Assembly: GCF_019097595.1 (NCBI RefSeq)
Contig: NC_080734.1
Location: 11,188,392-11,252,391 of the forward strand
DNA: 64,000 nt
Direction of reading: 5' to 3'
DNA from: Hemibagrus wyckioides
Lineage: Eukaryota > Chordata > Actinopteri > Siluriformes > Bagridae
The position numbers and the translations under genes are program-made. The notes under the pieces were generated by a model. That model saw only the letters and a list, made by a program, of their open reading frames with translations, was not told the origin of the DNA and did no database searches. Positions within the stretch are counted from its first letter, which is position 1, and each line of letters begins with the position of its first letter. Shown piece by piece: positions 36,546 through 50,240 of the stretch.

Positions 36546-39500
36546 TTTAACCCAGAAAATGAGTAATGTCGCCTTCACGCATGGAAACCGTCACTAAAGT
36601 GCTTTACACTTTAATAACTGTACATGTCCTACAAGAACATATTAATTGAAGCATATTGCTCTGAATAAGCTTCAAAATGATTGCCAACCCGGTAGATTAA
36701 TAAGTAAATATTGGTGCATTATAATCATTACAGGTTTCTGTCAGTTCCTTCTGGCTAATAAAATGCTTTGTGGTTTCCTTAATGTGTCAGAGCTGTGGAG
36801 TAGAATCCTACATGTGTTACAGTAAATCTGTCTCGTGATCATCGTCATGAATGTCAGAACAGTGAAGACTAAATTCCATGCGATTGTGTATTTGTGGTTG
36901 AATTGCTATGTCAGCTAGTTTGGGCTTATCTCCAATAAAGGTGGACATTAATTCTTGTTTGGTTTTCAGTGCATGTTTTCACTTAAATGCCTGTGATTTC
37001 CGCCCCTGATTTAAGGCACTGTTTCCACCTCTGAGTCGATTCTAGGCCTCGAGTTTAGGGCTTCTGTGCTCCATACTCTATTTGATTTTTTTGGTGTTTA
37101 ACTGGCCCTCACAGTGAATTTCCTAATCAGTTCACATTTTGGTTCATGGTTTGCGTCCGATGCCAAATGCCAATGATTCAGTTTGGCCAGCAGATCATAT
37201 TTAAATGTGTATGGTGGATTCACTGTATTGACATTTTTTACTTAATTGGTATATCAACAGATTGAGAGTTTGCTTGATTCAATTGATTAGCTAGGAGAAA
37301 ATAGATTTATTCTGATGCTCCTTATAATAATTTATCAGGAGACAGTGAATTGCCCTCCATACTCTCTGCTCTGCAATGAATAAATAGCAGGCCAATGCAT
37401 TTGTAGTGGAACAGTCTAAGTAAAGAGGAAGACATATGTAAGGGAGAAAATTGAAGCGTTGTAAATGCACTGGGCACTTAAAACGCTTACCTATGCACTG
37501 AGGAAATAGCAGTATTGATTGGTCTTGATGTACCCATTCAGTGCCCATTTTCCAGTTCTCAGGTAGTTTCTAACACTGACCGTGTGACTGGCTTAATCTA
37601 TTTTCACATGAAACATTGTTTCTTTGGTTGTAAGCTGTGATTATGAGAAACATTACTCTTTAGAGTTCCCCCACACAGTTTTTCTTTACTGACTGTGGCA
37701 CAAACCATGCGGTGCCTTTGTTAATTACTGTTACTAAGAGAAGTTTCTGAACTTCATGAACTGAACATCTATATATGTATAAATACACGTTTATCATATT
37801 GTAATTTGGATGCTGTCCTTCAAATACTCATCTTGTTCAAAAGCAAAAAAAGCTTCAGAGATGTTGTAGATGCTTCATATTAGTGCATGAAACATGGACA
37901 TAATAGGAAAAGCATGATTTATCAGGCAAGCATAGTTTAGTTGTTCAGGAACATGTCAAAATGACTTGCTTCATACCTTCGATATATTTGACTCAGGCCC
38001 CAGTATGGTGCCTTAACAGTAAATGGTGAAATTTCACTGCAGATCTCACCTGGTGTCCATTTTGTATAAGAACAAAGGGTCATCTGATATGCTCTGTATG
38101 AGGAAAAATGCAGATCTGTTACACCGGTTGGAATGTTTCCTTGCGCTATAACCCCCTCCTATAGTAAAGGGTAATGCCAGAAGATCTAACAGTCCTGTTT
38201 GCTGATAGATGCTTTGCAGATCCCAGGCATGCATTCCATCATTTCCAATGAGTAGAGGACAAATACCTGGATGGTTGCAATCCTGTTTGGAGTGAATAAT
38301 TATGCACTTCATATCTTACATCATTCCATATTTTTATAATTATCAACATATCCATGTAATTTTCACCAGGACCTTGGCTAATGTGGCAATAAAGAGCAGT
38401 AACACACTCATCTTGACACTCTGCAAATGTCTTAGCTACTTGGCTTCAGCCACTCCATTATCTAAAAAGCATTCACAGGAGCTTCAAGCTGTGGTGGATA
38501 TGTCAGTGTTTGCAGGGAGCTGTATGCTCTAAGGGGACATTTATTTGGAGTTTTGAACTGCTGAGTTTAATTAAGAACATTAATATAGTGTTATAAAAAA
38601 AAGAGAGGAACACAGATATGTGATTTATAGGCAGCTCAAGGCGGTTATCCACATTGGAAGGAGTTTTGGGTCCTAATAATCAGACACCAGTGAAACTACT
38701 TCTACATCATTAAACATATATATTGTGTGTGCCCCCAAATCTGCCATCCTCTATACATACATATAAATATGCCATTTGGAAACACACCATGTTCTGTCAC
38801 ACATGTAGGCATGGGGTGTGGGTAAATATTAGTATTGGACTCTTGTTTGCTATTGTATTGGTTTCGCTGGTTTACTTAAGTTACTTAATCAGACCTGTCA
38901 CAATTTTTCATAGCAAAAGTAATTCTGGTCATCACAAACTTTGTCTAACTTGCTAGTAAATATCTTGCTTTTTGTCACAGGTAGAAATAAGTAAGTTTTA
39001 CTGCAAATTCTCAGTGATTAAACAGTAGCCAAAATAATTAGTCAAACACATTTTCATCAGTAATATTAACCAACTAGCTAATTAATACTGATGATTCTGT
39101 AGCTAAGTGTTTCTAGGTAGTATATCGTCCACAAATAATTTGTGTATCGGACCAAGGTAGCTAGAAGCCTATTTCATAGGATTACAAAATGAACGCATAT
39201 GCAATGGCCATGAGTTTTTTTTTGTTTTGTTTTTTCTTCAGTAGAAGAAATAAAAGAAAGCTTCTTACATGAAAATGTCACATTTACACAATTTGACCCA
39301 AATACTATTTTTACAGTACTATTAATTAATAAAATTCATCAGTGTATTAAGCAGGTGGGATAAAGAAGGGAAACCACCAAACTTTATTGGACTCTGGCCA
39401 TCCTGCAGTCTTGTAGGGTCACATCAATTACTCATGAAGATATTGCAAGTTATAGTGATGGCATGTTATTAGTGGCACCATTACAATTGTCCTTTTTAGC

Positions 39501-42500
39501 ATTCTGTGTCCATTTCTCACCTCCCCCACCCAGTCTGCTCCTGTTCTCGCTTGTGAACTAGATCAGTCAGGCTGTCAGCTAACACTTTCTGCATGGTCGA
39601 TTGCTGTTACGTAATGTGTGTTCTTTCACTGGAAAGGAGGGGGGAAAAAGAGGCTCAGGGCGTTGTCTGGCCTGCTGAAAACCTGCCTGGAAACAGAGCT
39701 TATCCAGGTCTGCCTACTCATTCACTTTCTCTCTCTCTCTCTCTCTCGCTCTCTCTCACATACACACACATATTACTATTTTTGTAGAATATTTCTATTG
39801 GGTTGTGTATTATATGATATTGAGTTCCATATTGTAGCTTAATAATGCCTTTTCCCACATCTAACCTTGGTAAAAAATACCCTGGCTTTTCAAATCTAAG
39901 CTATACTTTTTGTAGCCAAGTTTCTTTATGGGGACCAGCCAAATGTCTCTGTAAGATCAAATTCGTGAAGTATTCCTGTATTTGTGAGGACATTTGGTTC
40001 CTATAAAGATATAAATACAAGCCCACGCATGCACCCTCTATTTCCATACACCCTGTAAATAAACAGACTTTTTTAAGTAAGTTGACTCAGAAAGTGAAAG
40101 GAAAATTACTGTAATCGTCCATCCAGTTTGTATGGAATTGCAAGAGTGTAAAGAAGTTGAGTATGGAATGAGAGCAGTCTATTTGTTTATCATTAATTCA
40201 ACTAAAATTTCACTTTAAATTTCAGAGACACTTTTGAGACAGACATTTATCTCCAAGCACATCATTAACATAAGAAAAAAATTTATCAGGTTATAATTAT
40301 GATATGCTTGATTATACAGCCTGCTAAGACATTATGCTGCTGTAATGAGGACTCTGCTGAGTCTTGAAGCTGTGAGCTGGCAGAGCAGGCGGCGTCATGC
40401 TGCCCCACATCACTCATCTGTAGGGCTAGTTTCATCACGTCCTCTTGAACTGGTGCACCACCTGAAATGGCCATATGAAACCAAGGAAAGGGAATCCTCT
40501 CATGCAGAATGTTTTACTGTGGGTGTGTTAATCTTCTTCAACACTGTATAACATTCCAGTTTTGTCCAATATATTAATGTTACCTGTCTAATATATAACA
40601 ATTAATAGAATGGACCTGAGAGATTGTGATTGTTTTCTGCTCCTAACTGTAGTGTAGAATCTTTCTAGACTGACAGTTTGATCAATTTCCATTCATTTTC
40701 AACAGCATGGAGTTGTAATTACAGTAAACCATTATGATAACCCTTTCCCTTTATATAAGCTAGATGTGTGGCTATTCAATCCTGGAGAAAACAACAGGAA
40801 ATAAAAAGCTGAAATCAAATCATGACTCGATTTGTCTCAGAGTCATAAAGCTGTATCTGCACTGATTGCCTAATATCACGGCAATCAGAATGTGACGGCA
40901 GCAGAATGATCGAGGATGGCAGGGAGGATATTTGGACCACAAAGTGGTGATAAAAGGGGAAGAAGAGGGGGGTGGGGGAGGGGAGGGGTGCTGAGGAGAC
41001 TCCCCAGAGATGAGGATAGATATTAGTCTGATTGCAAGCTCCTGTGCAAAGCCTGCTGATTATATCCATGCTTGTTATTGTGCAGATGTCATTCGTTCAT
41101 TTGCCAGGATAAACAGTTTGCACCAAGCACTGCGACTATAGAAAAAGATAGCCAGCATTTGATATCTGTTCTCTGGGAAAGCAGTTTCACTGCACTTACC
41201 TGTCTTTTGTTCTCTACCTTGTCCGAAAGCCCAAAGGGCGTGACTGCTATCGCAGTGTCTTTTTACTCTCATTATCTGTCTCACTTCTGTGTAACTAAGA
41301 GCTTTCAGTACCACACCCAGGTGATTGTTGTAAGACTCAAGCACAGGCATAAATATTACATGAAGCACTTGATTCATGAAGCTTAATGACTGAGTCACCA
41401 GTTTAGGGGTTTAGTCCTCTCGAGTCACTCAAAGCTTGTGAAGTGAGTTGGGAGTTTAAACAGCACTAGGAGATTTTGTGCTTTTACACTTACCTAGGAT
41501 TCAGTTGTCTGTGCATTCAGAAATGTGTCAGATATCACAGTGTAAATTAGCTGAAGCTAGCTGTTTTGAGACTCAAAGTTCAAACAAATGCAGAACCTGC
41601 CGCAGCTGTCTAAGCATATCTAGATAGTTAATAGTTAAATGTATAGTTAGTTATACCTAACTTCAGCTAGCTGAACTTTGCAAACTCAAAATTGAAACAA
41701 ATTCAAGCCCTTACTTCAATGAGTCAACTAAAGCCACACTCTAAATGCTAGTGGAAGAGGGGTAGCTTTTTAAAGTACAAGAATATGATTGACAGGCATG
41801 TAGAGAAACCTTCTTCTCATGACTGCTGTGTAGAATTTTTTTTTCTGTTTACAGAGCCTGAGGCAGCCACATAGACCTGAGAGTCTTCTCTGAATAGATA
41901 TTTTATTGACAGCTACCTCAGCTTTAAGATCATGTACTTATATTTGGCAGCCTTTTAACATTTTCCCCCATTTCAAAGCACCTTATAGTGTTTTGGACTT
42001 TTAGGATTTGAGGCAGTAAACCTTGGATAAGAAGGGGAAGGAGGGGATAGTTGGCCCTGGATCAGTGTAGAAGAGTATCTGCTAAGTACTGCAGTTCCTC
42101 ACAGGGTCTTTAATCATTAGATTCCTGTAGGTATTCTATATGGAATCGTCTCTGAAAAGATAACCCTCTGACTTAGTGTTCTACAAAAAAATCTTAAAAG
42201 GTTCCCCCAAAGGAGCAAGCTAATAACTCTTAAGCCTATGTTTCACTCTAGCAAGCAATATGTCGCTCACGTCATGTGAGCATGCGGAGACGCTACTACT
42301 GTCACTGGTGACCATGAACTGTCCAGAGTTCCAGTGAGTAATGGCTGTAGCTATGTGTAGCTTTTAAAGATAATTATTCCAACGCAAATTTATGCACTAA
42401 TCATTGTGAAAAGGAGTTGTTTGATTTGGTTGTGTGATAGGGTTCAAACTAGCTTTGTTGGCAGATTAGAAAAGCAAGATGTAGAATCCTTTGTATCCAC

Positions 42501-45490
42501 CACTCTCAGGCAGGGAACCACAGAGAACATTGGGTTTGTGGAGTAGCAATTAGCTAGCATTATATTGTAGCAGCAAAAAGAAAATTAGTCTGTTCAAATT
42601 TACAATATAATGTTTAAAAGATTTCACTGCAACTGTCCCACAGCTGGCATGAATGCATGTTCTTGATAATGTTTAATGGCATTTTAGCTATCATTTTTGA
42701 CAAGTGATCTAACTAAATAAAAAGTATTAGGATTTTATAACTATAGTACAGTAGCTATCTTAAATAGAAATGCATCAAGCTAATCTGTGCTGGTAGTTTT
42801 CCACTTTTGGATATTTGAATATTTGTGCTCGCATTTCCAAATGGTTTGCTTCTGGTTTAAAATGCATGTTGCTTATAGCAATATAGGGAAATCTGTGGTA
42901 GCATTTAAAGTGTGACTGATGTCATTCTGAGACAACTGAGGAAATCACAGAGCGATCCATCCTCTGAAAGAGTTTCAAAAGCTGATCGTATGGGGACCTC
43001 CTATTGGCCCTGGATGTCAGAAGCGCTCTAAGGTGTTTTGATCTATTATATTGAGGCACAGCATTGCTTTCATTTGCAAGGCTATAAAGGCCCCAGGCAG
43101 GACCACGACTCATTTGTCACACTGCAGAGGCCCTGTAATTATTTGCAGCCTGTTGCTCTGCTAGTTCATTAGTAAAGACTATGTCTGTGGCAAACATAAT
43201 TGTAAAAGCTATATCTGTCATGTTTTTTGTGTTGCTGCTAACTTTATTATATTTGATAATTTCTCATTACTAATATGGCTGAGAATACAGTAGCCTACAT
43301 ACTTCTTTGGTTTTAGGTTGGTCAATTGTGAAAGGATTTTAAAGCAGGTTTTTTTCCACTTTGTTATGGAACTGAAGTTTTGCATGTTATTTGTGTGCAT
43401 TTCCTTAGGTCACTTCAGACAGAAAACATTCTTAAGTTCACTTTCCAGGCAAGCATGCACAAATCCATATACTATCCATACACCATTTCGTACACTGCTA
43501 AAATATTTCCTCAGTAGCCTTTGAGCAATTTAAACAATTCCATTTTGACCCATGTTATGCCACTTTGTCAGTCTAGAGTAGTATCATAACCATATGGTAT
43601 CCAGCAACCACTCACCCTCAGTGCAGGTCTCAGCTCTCATAGTAATGAAATATTCATTGATTCCTCTGAAAAACACAGCTCACAGTCCTGGCTTCTGAAC
43701 ATTATGACTTGGAACAGAGAGGGAAAATAGTGGTCACCAGAATTTAATCAAATAGTTCTGTAATAATACTTGACACAAACAGTAAAACATCACGTTAACC
43801 CAGTTTGCTGTGTGAAGAATAGATCTTCTGAGGTGGGAATTTCAAGATTTTGATTGCAGTTAAAGCCTGCAAGGCTTGCCTTTCTGTTGCGATCTGCTAA
43901 TGTTCTCATTCTCATCTTTATTCTTTTGATTGATCCCTGAAGATCTCTGGCATTATTAGTGAGGAGAGGATTTTTCAAGTAAAACTGCTTCTGCTTTTTT
44001 GGAGACTTTAAAGCCTTTAATGTAGCAGAAACTGATTTATTTCATTATTAGTTAAATTACTTTACTAAAAGATGTATATCTAACAATTCCAGGCAGTTCA
44101 GAACATGACTATATTGAATGAAATTGCAATAATTAGCTATTTGTATGCATGCTGGCTTGTTGAGTATAAGAAGTACAGCATGCAATAAAAAACTGTACAT
44201 CTCACAGACCCACAGGCAAAAGAAACTTTTTTTGCTGATGTGAGTGCTATAAAAGCCAAAGAAAAAAAAAAGTATATATTTTTTATAGCTAAGCAAATGT
44301 CTTGTCATCTGGTCAGTCTCTCTGGGCATCTCCCATTCTTTTGTTAAATATTTTAAAAGTCTACAACTTTTATGTCTACAAATCCTGTTTTCAGTGTTGA
44401 TGAAATACCTGAAATTTCTATGCATCACACCCGAAATTCCATCTATGTCCTTGCTTAAAATCTTTCTCTATTTTTCCCCTTTGGTTTCCTGTGGTTCCTG
44501 TTGGTTTCCAATGTATATCCTCCATATTTCTTAACAACTCCTACAATTTTAAGTCTGCAGCAGGAGGCCTAGATATCTATCCTAAAACTGGTCCCCAACC
44601 TAGTTCTCTAAACTTTGAAACCTATCCCACATTCACTGTTATATGTGTGATCAACACTACAAATCTCAAATGGAGATGTTAGGAAAGAATGGAGAATACA
44701 GTCTGGAAAATGTAATTGTATTTACTTGCTTTCTTCTGTCCTGTCTCTCTCCACTCTCTTAAATAAGGTATACCAGACACTCCTGAGCCTGAGAGACAAT
44801 CAGACCTAAAAACATCTCACTTATTTTAGCAGTGCTTAAAATAGAACCATTCCCACTGAAGGAACTCTACAGAGAAAGACATAACAAAGAGGAAATGACT
44901 TGCTTCACTGTTCAGAGGGAGATTGTCCAGTTGGCATTTGCTACAACAAGGAAAGTCTGGAAATCCCCAGGCTGAGGTCATTGCAGCTGATCTTTTAAAT
45001 CTACTGTATGGCTCTTGTTCCAAGATATTTCAGCAGCCAGGGAAACTATATACATGTTTTGATCATGTCCTTCAACAAGCATTCAGTGAATGTCCATAAT
45101 GGCACCTGACTGATCTCACTGAATTCACTGAAAACTTCTTTGACTTTTCATAGAAGAGATGATTGTATGTCATCTCATGTGATGGCATTGCTTGCTTTTA
45201 CCATTTGCTGGAATAGTGGAATTGAGTTTGAGTTTGTACGCGATAACAGGATCGGGCTAAAAGTCACTTGTGTAATTAGTATCACCTCAATATTATAATT
45301 TTCAGAAATAAATATAATTAAAGGACCTGCATCAGACCACTGCACTCCTCTGGGCGATTACACAAATGATTACACTAATGAAACGATAGCTAATTCATTT
45401 TCTGGGTAGTGGAAGCATCTGGTGTCAGTGTCAGACAAAACTGTGCACAACATATTATACCCATATTATTTAACAGAAAACTGATCATGT
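36546..45490. other. Intergenic, ywhaq to taf1b, left part: no gene seen
   Basis: About 9 kb without any open frame that looks coding. There is a (CT)n run at 39729-39757 and a purine-rich GGGGAGG tract at about 40960-40990. A near-palindromic AT element (taatgaaatattcattga, 43644-43661) is POU/homeobox-like. No named mobile element was recognised, which is notable against the repeat-rich gene introns. Confidence 0.5.
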
Positions 45491-45492
45491 CC

Positions 45493-45549
<57 letters not shown>

Positions 45550-45550
45550 T

Positions 45551-45642
<92 letters not shown>
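45493..45642. repeat. (GATA)n microsatellite, about 150 bases
   Basis: About 37 tetranucleotide units with one TTGA interruption near 45549. It directly joins tactttattcatcccaaagg, the reverse complement of a fish LINE 3' terminus. Confidence 0.97.
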
Positions 45643-45680
45643 CTTTATTCATCCCAAAGGGAAATTCACACCATTCCTTC
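45643..45680 (-). mobile_element. Short LINE 3' terminus at the edge of the GATA repeat
   Basis: The minus strand reads gtgaatttccctttgggatg followed by aataaagta and (TATC)n. This is the typical 3' end with tetranucleotide tail of fish non-LTR elements. Only about 35 bases of element body are recognisable. Confidence 0.55.
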
Positions 45681-46662
45681 AAGGTGAGATGCAATAAACA
45701 GCGAGTAGATCCCAAAAAATGTATTGTTTATGTAAATATATGGGATATATTTTAAATCTGGATATGAGTGATTAACTAAATACACATGATATCAAAATAT
45801 CCCTCAGGATCATTTTTGCCTTTAAATCACAAATTCTAAAAATTACAAGACAACACAATGGCATACATATCAATCATTTAAGTGTTTTAAGCATATAGAC
45901 TAAATCTTCATCCCATCCCCTGTCCTGCACTGTTTGTTGTTGTTATTTAGTGTACTTGATTTAGTGTCTGAGTGTGAATTTGTGTGTACTTGTGTGTGTT
46001 AGAGCTGGCTGAGCTGTGATGAGTGTTCGGGATTCTCCTCAGAAAAACATGCTTAACTAGTCTGTCTGAAAAAGTCAGTGCCCCCCCCCTTCTTGTCTCC
46101 ACATCTGCACTTCATTAAACCAGAGTGTCAAAAAGTTATAAGGCTACATGATGCTGTTTTTAGATCATTATTGCTATAAATAAAGCTTTGTGTTTTGTTC
46201 AATATGTGTCAAATAAATAACTATATAACAATCTACTCATATAAACCATACTAATGGACACAAAAGCGATGGATAAGAGTGCTCTGGTCACTCATTTCTT
46301 TCACTTTGTTACTCATAGTTGAAATAATTGCCTGTGATCTTTCTACACATGTGTACTTAAATGTTGTTATAATCTGTTCTTTAGGGAAATTAAACTCAAT
46401 TAATCAAGTTTTATGTTGGAAAATCCATTTGTTTGCATTGTATCACTTTCAGTAAAAAATATGAACAAACTGTACATTTTTATAATACAATGTTATGGAT
46501 GTACATAGGAGCATCTGGCATTTTAAGACAGCAAGCAGTCATGTTCTCGCAAGCATGTGTTTGTGTGACTCTGTTTGCAAGACTGTTCATGACCACAGAT
46601 GAGAAGCCGACATGGAATTCTGCTCGGGTCTGACACTCATCTCTGATATTATCAATCCTAAT

Positions 46663-46749
46663 GTGTCCATGGCAACCAGAAAAGGGACTGATGATCAGCC
46701 ATGGCCTTCTCTGACGCACGTTGGCCCTCATCTGCGTTGCTATGGCGAT
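46663..46749. promoter_or_regulatory. Pair of RFX-type X-box motifs in the gene desert
   Basis: GTGTCCATGGCAAC at 46663-46676 and GTTGCTATGGCGAT at 46736-46749, 73 bases apart (about seven helical turns). Both resemble the X-box GTTGCCATGGCAAC, one half-site better than the other. No promoter is near, so an enhancer is the natural reading, but this is by eye. Confidence 0.35.
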
Positions 46750-46899
46750 GTTAAACAGCTAATATGTAGATTAGCACCCTGAGACATTTGAATCAGGAAT
46801 GTCAGAGAGTGCATGCTAAATGAAACAATGGTGAGGTGAGCTGGTACATGGTGAGGCTATGAAGCTCTGCCAAAATTGGGCATTGGGGAAAGTTCATGT

Positions 46900-46939
<40 letters not shown>

Positions 46940-48750
46940 GAAAGCTATTTCTTGAGCTTGCTTACAACACACACACACACACACACACAAAATGGCTTGT
47001 TCTAACCTCTGACTCATTAATATCAGCTGTATCTTGAATCCCCCCCCACCTTTCTTTCTCTTTTGTTTTTCTTTCTCTGAATTCTGAATACACATACAGT
47101 TTGTATCATTGAGCACTAATACAGTTATAATTGTATAAAAAGTGAACTGAAATGTTACAAACACACTGTATGTCGAATTGAAATGAGTAAATGAATAGAT
47201 ACATAGAGATCTTAGAATTTTAAGCTTCTATTTGAAAAGTCTGTGATTTTTAAGGTTTTAAAAATCATATGATTTTGGCCTAATATAAGCTGATAATGAG
47301 TTAACTCTTCAACCTCATATATTTGTTTAGAAAATGATATAAACTATAAGATATAGTTTGCTATAAAACCTCTTACATAAAATATTTCCACCATTAACTA
47401 ATACTGCATCAGACAGCAGATAAAACCTTACGATTCCAAGGTCTTGACATATTAAAAGGATGCCATTTAGTCATCATTCACTGTGTTATAATTTATGAGT
47501 TATGCTTTTTTGCAAAATTTGAAGTAGTGACGACTTGTAAACAGGTAATGATGATATGCACAAAACTGGAGAATTTTATCTTGGCCTCACTTATCTCAGC
47601 AGCAAGCAACCTAAAGTAGTTGTCGAATGAATAGCCTTTGTTAAAATAAAGTAGGCAGTTGGATGTAAATGGGTCAATGATTTGGCAAAGTTTCGAGTCT
47701 CCTGAGTCCTCAGAAAGTGGGGTAAAGCGCAGCAGTAACCTAATGCTTGTCTATAAAAGCATTAAGAGATAAAATAGAGCTAGGTTCTGTTGTAGACTAA
47801 TCACAGATCTGCATGAGTTTCTGTTTCTTCAGGAGCAGTGATTAGAATCTGTGTGTAAATGAGACTCATAAACCAGTGCAATCTTGTAATAAAATGTAAT
47901 CAAAATAATCAAGTTATAAACACTTGTCACTATACAGCTCCAGTAGTTAGTTCTCAGTGGCCTGGCATTTTTGGAAAGTCCGTAAAGACCAGATTGATCC
48001 AGTTTGCTCTAACAACAGATAAAGAGAAACTTTGGGGAAGCCGGGAAACTGCAACAAGACTATAAGTCCAGGGACATAAAACATGAGAGCATGGGTGACT
48101 GGTATACATGGGCTAGCAGGAGTAAGCCAGTTGTCTTTCAAAGCTAAAATAACTACCAGTGCTATCAATATTGGTTCTTAGTTTTGGCATCAACATCTGA
48201 TTATTTTCTGATCAAAAGTGGATTATTTTGCCTCTCAAATAGTCACACATCCCATCAGTGATGTATAGGATGTCTGTGGATTTGCTCCATATTTAGGTTA
48301 GTATTTTAGGCCTATATCCTGACATAATCCAAAGCATGCTAAAACATGTGAAATGTAGTTGCAGGTGTAATGAACATTAAACTACATGGACTATTTACTC
48401 CATTAATCTTTTCCCCCCTAAATGCCTTTGGTGGAGATACTAAAAGCAAATAGACTAAGCACACATTACACAAAAAGATAGACAAGAGACAACATAGAGT
48501 GCTAAGTTTAGTGTTTCTTAGATAACATTCAGGGGTTCAGTATTTAGGGTTTGGTATTTGGGGAAAATATGGCATGAAGCTGGACTTGAAGAGCTTGCAA
48601 TACAACTGCATATCTACCATTGTGTGTATGTGTGTAAAGTTTTCCTCATGTCATTCATATCATGCAATCTATGAGACACACACACACACACATATATACT
48701 ACATATTTACTGTATATATATGTGTGTGTGTGTGTGTATGTATGTGTGTG

Positions 48751-48792
<42 letters not shown>

Positions 48793-49019
48793 GACAGACA
48801 GACTTTGAAATATAGCATCACTCATCCTAATAGACTCATTGTTGGGTTGTCCATCGAATATAATGGTCATCTTTCACTGCAAGACAGATTCTTTTACCAT
48901 ACCAACATGCTATTCAACAACAAATATGTACCGTATATTGAATAGCATGCTCCGATTTTTGGTATACCACTGCAGAAAGTTTGATGGCTGAGGTCCAACA
49001 GAATTTTCACAAGGCATGC

Positions 49020-49140
49020 CTACCTGGTGCCCTGCAATGGATAGCATCTCATCTAGGGTGTATTTCCACCTTTCACCCAGTGTTCCTGGGATATGCTTCA
49101 CATCCACTTAGACTCTAACCATGACAAAGCACTTACTAAA
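49020..49140 (+). mobile_element. SINE tail fragment (DANA-like)
   Basis: Carries gtgccctgcaatggatagca, ctagggtgtatttccacctt and ccatgacaaagcacttact, the diverged 3' module of the DANA-like SINE class. Confidence 0.55.
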
Positions 49141-50004
49141 GCACAATGGTAGAGATTTGCAGCTATTTAAATAATATATCAGAGGGTGTCTATTTTAAGT
49201 ACCTCAGTATCTTTGGTCCAACAAATTGCTTATAAATCCAAAATGAACCGCTAGAAAATGTCAGTGTTTGAATTTTTTGCTGCTGCAGCACCATGAACCC
49301 TTTAGGAGCCATTCTATTTTTTGAAAAGTCTAAGCCTTAACTCTTGAAATGTAGATATGTGTTAGAGAACAGATCTAGACACCCACTCTATGCAGTGGGC
49401 CAGGAAGCACAGCCGTTACGTAACAGGTGGGCGACCTCCCCCACACAGGCAGTAAAACTACACAGAGTAGCGGAAGCGCAGAGGCTGGTGCCATCCCACT
49501 GTTTCAGTCTCTCTTTCCCTTCTCTGCTCCCCTTCACTCTCCCCTCCTTTTTCCCTTTGCTCTTCAGTATTGATGAGCTAGACTTTCTCTCCTTTGAATT
49601 CATGCATTTCCTCTTTGCATAAACACCTAGGGACATACACTCTGGACACATAAGTGATGCATCTATGAGATGAAATCACATCAGTCATTAGTAATTTATG
49701 GAAAGAAAGATATAATGGACAGCGCTCTCGACTTTCCTCCTCAATAAGAGAGCGGTGCATGCTGTCCTCTTCAAAATAATATTCTGGAAAACAGACTCTA
49801 TGTAATTTAAATACCTTTTTATGATGCCTTATTAGTGAAAGGAGATTACCACTATGAAAGCAGAGCTTCTTTCTGCAAGCTATATAACTGAGGATAAAGT
49901 CTCTTATTTAGATCTATTGTCAGTTGGTGGAAAAAGGACTGTGAGCATTATACTTCTCTTCTAAAGTGGTGTTCATCATTATATCCATCCAACTATTTTC
50001 TGTA

Positions 50005-50240
50005 TCGCTTATCATATACAGGGTCACAGAGAGCCTGGAGACTTTCTCAGGGGACTCGGGGCACAAAATGGGGTACACACTGGACAGGGTGCCAACTATT
50101 ACAGAGCACTATCACACACACACTCATTCACACACTACTGAAACAATTTAGAGATGTCAATCAGCCTACAATGCATGTCGTTTGGACTGGAGTCCAAAGA
50201 AACTGGAGTACCCAGAGTACCTGGAGCTCTTCATGCCAAT
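50005..50240 (-). mobile_element. DANA-like SINE fragment, minus orientation
   Basis: The reverse complement contains the body modules seen at 7396-7715 (actccagtccaaacgacatg, then ttggcaccctgtccagtgtg, then aagcgatacagaaaatag). The tRNA head is not clear. Confidence 0.65.

Noticed and set aside
38046..38312. 88-codon minus-strand frame in the gene desert
   Set aside because: No known family, no supporting splice or promoter context; left as unexplained noncoding sequence.
41072..41398. Opposed 104- and 107-codon frames in the gene desert
   Set aside because: Both strands are open over the same stretch; no domain, no splice context and no recognisable family.
45485..45715. 76-codon frame with repeated YLSI
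   Set aside because: Pure (GATA)n microsatellite translation.
46802..47164. 120-codon minus-strand frame with Cys-Val runs
   Set aside because: Driven by two (CA)n repeats.
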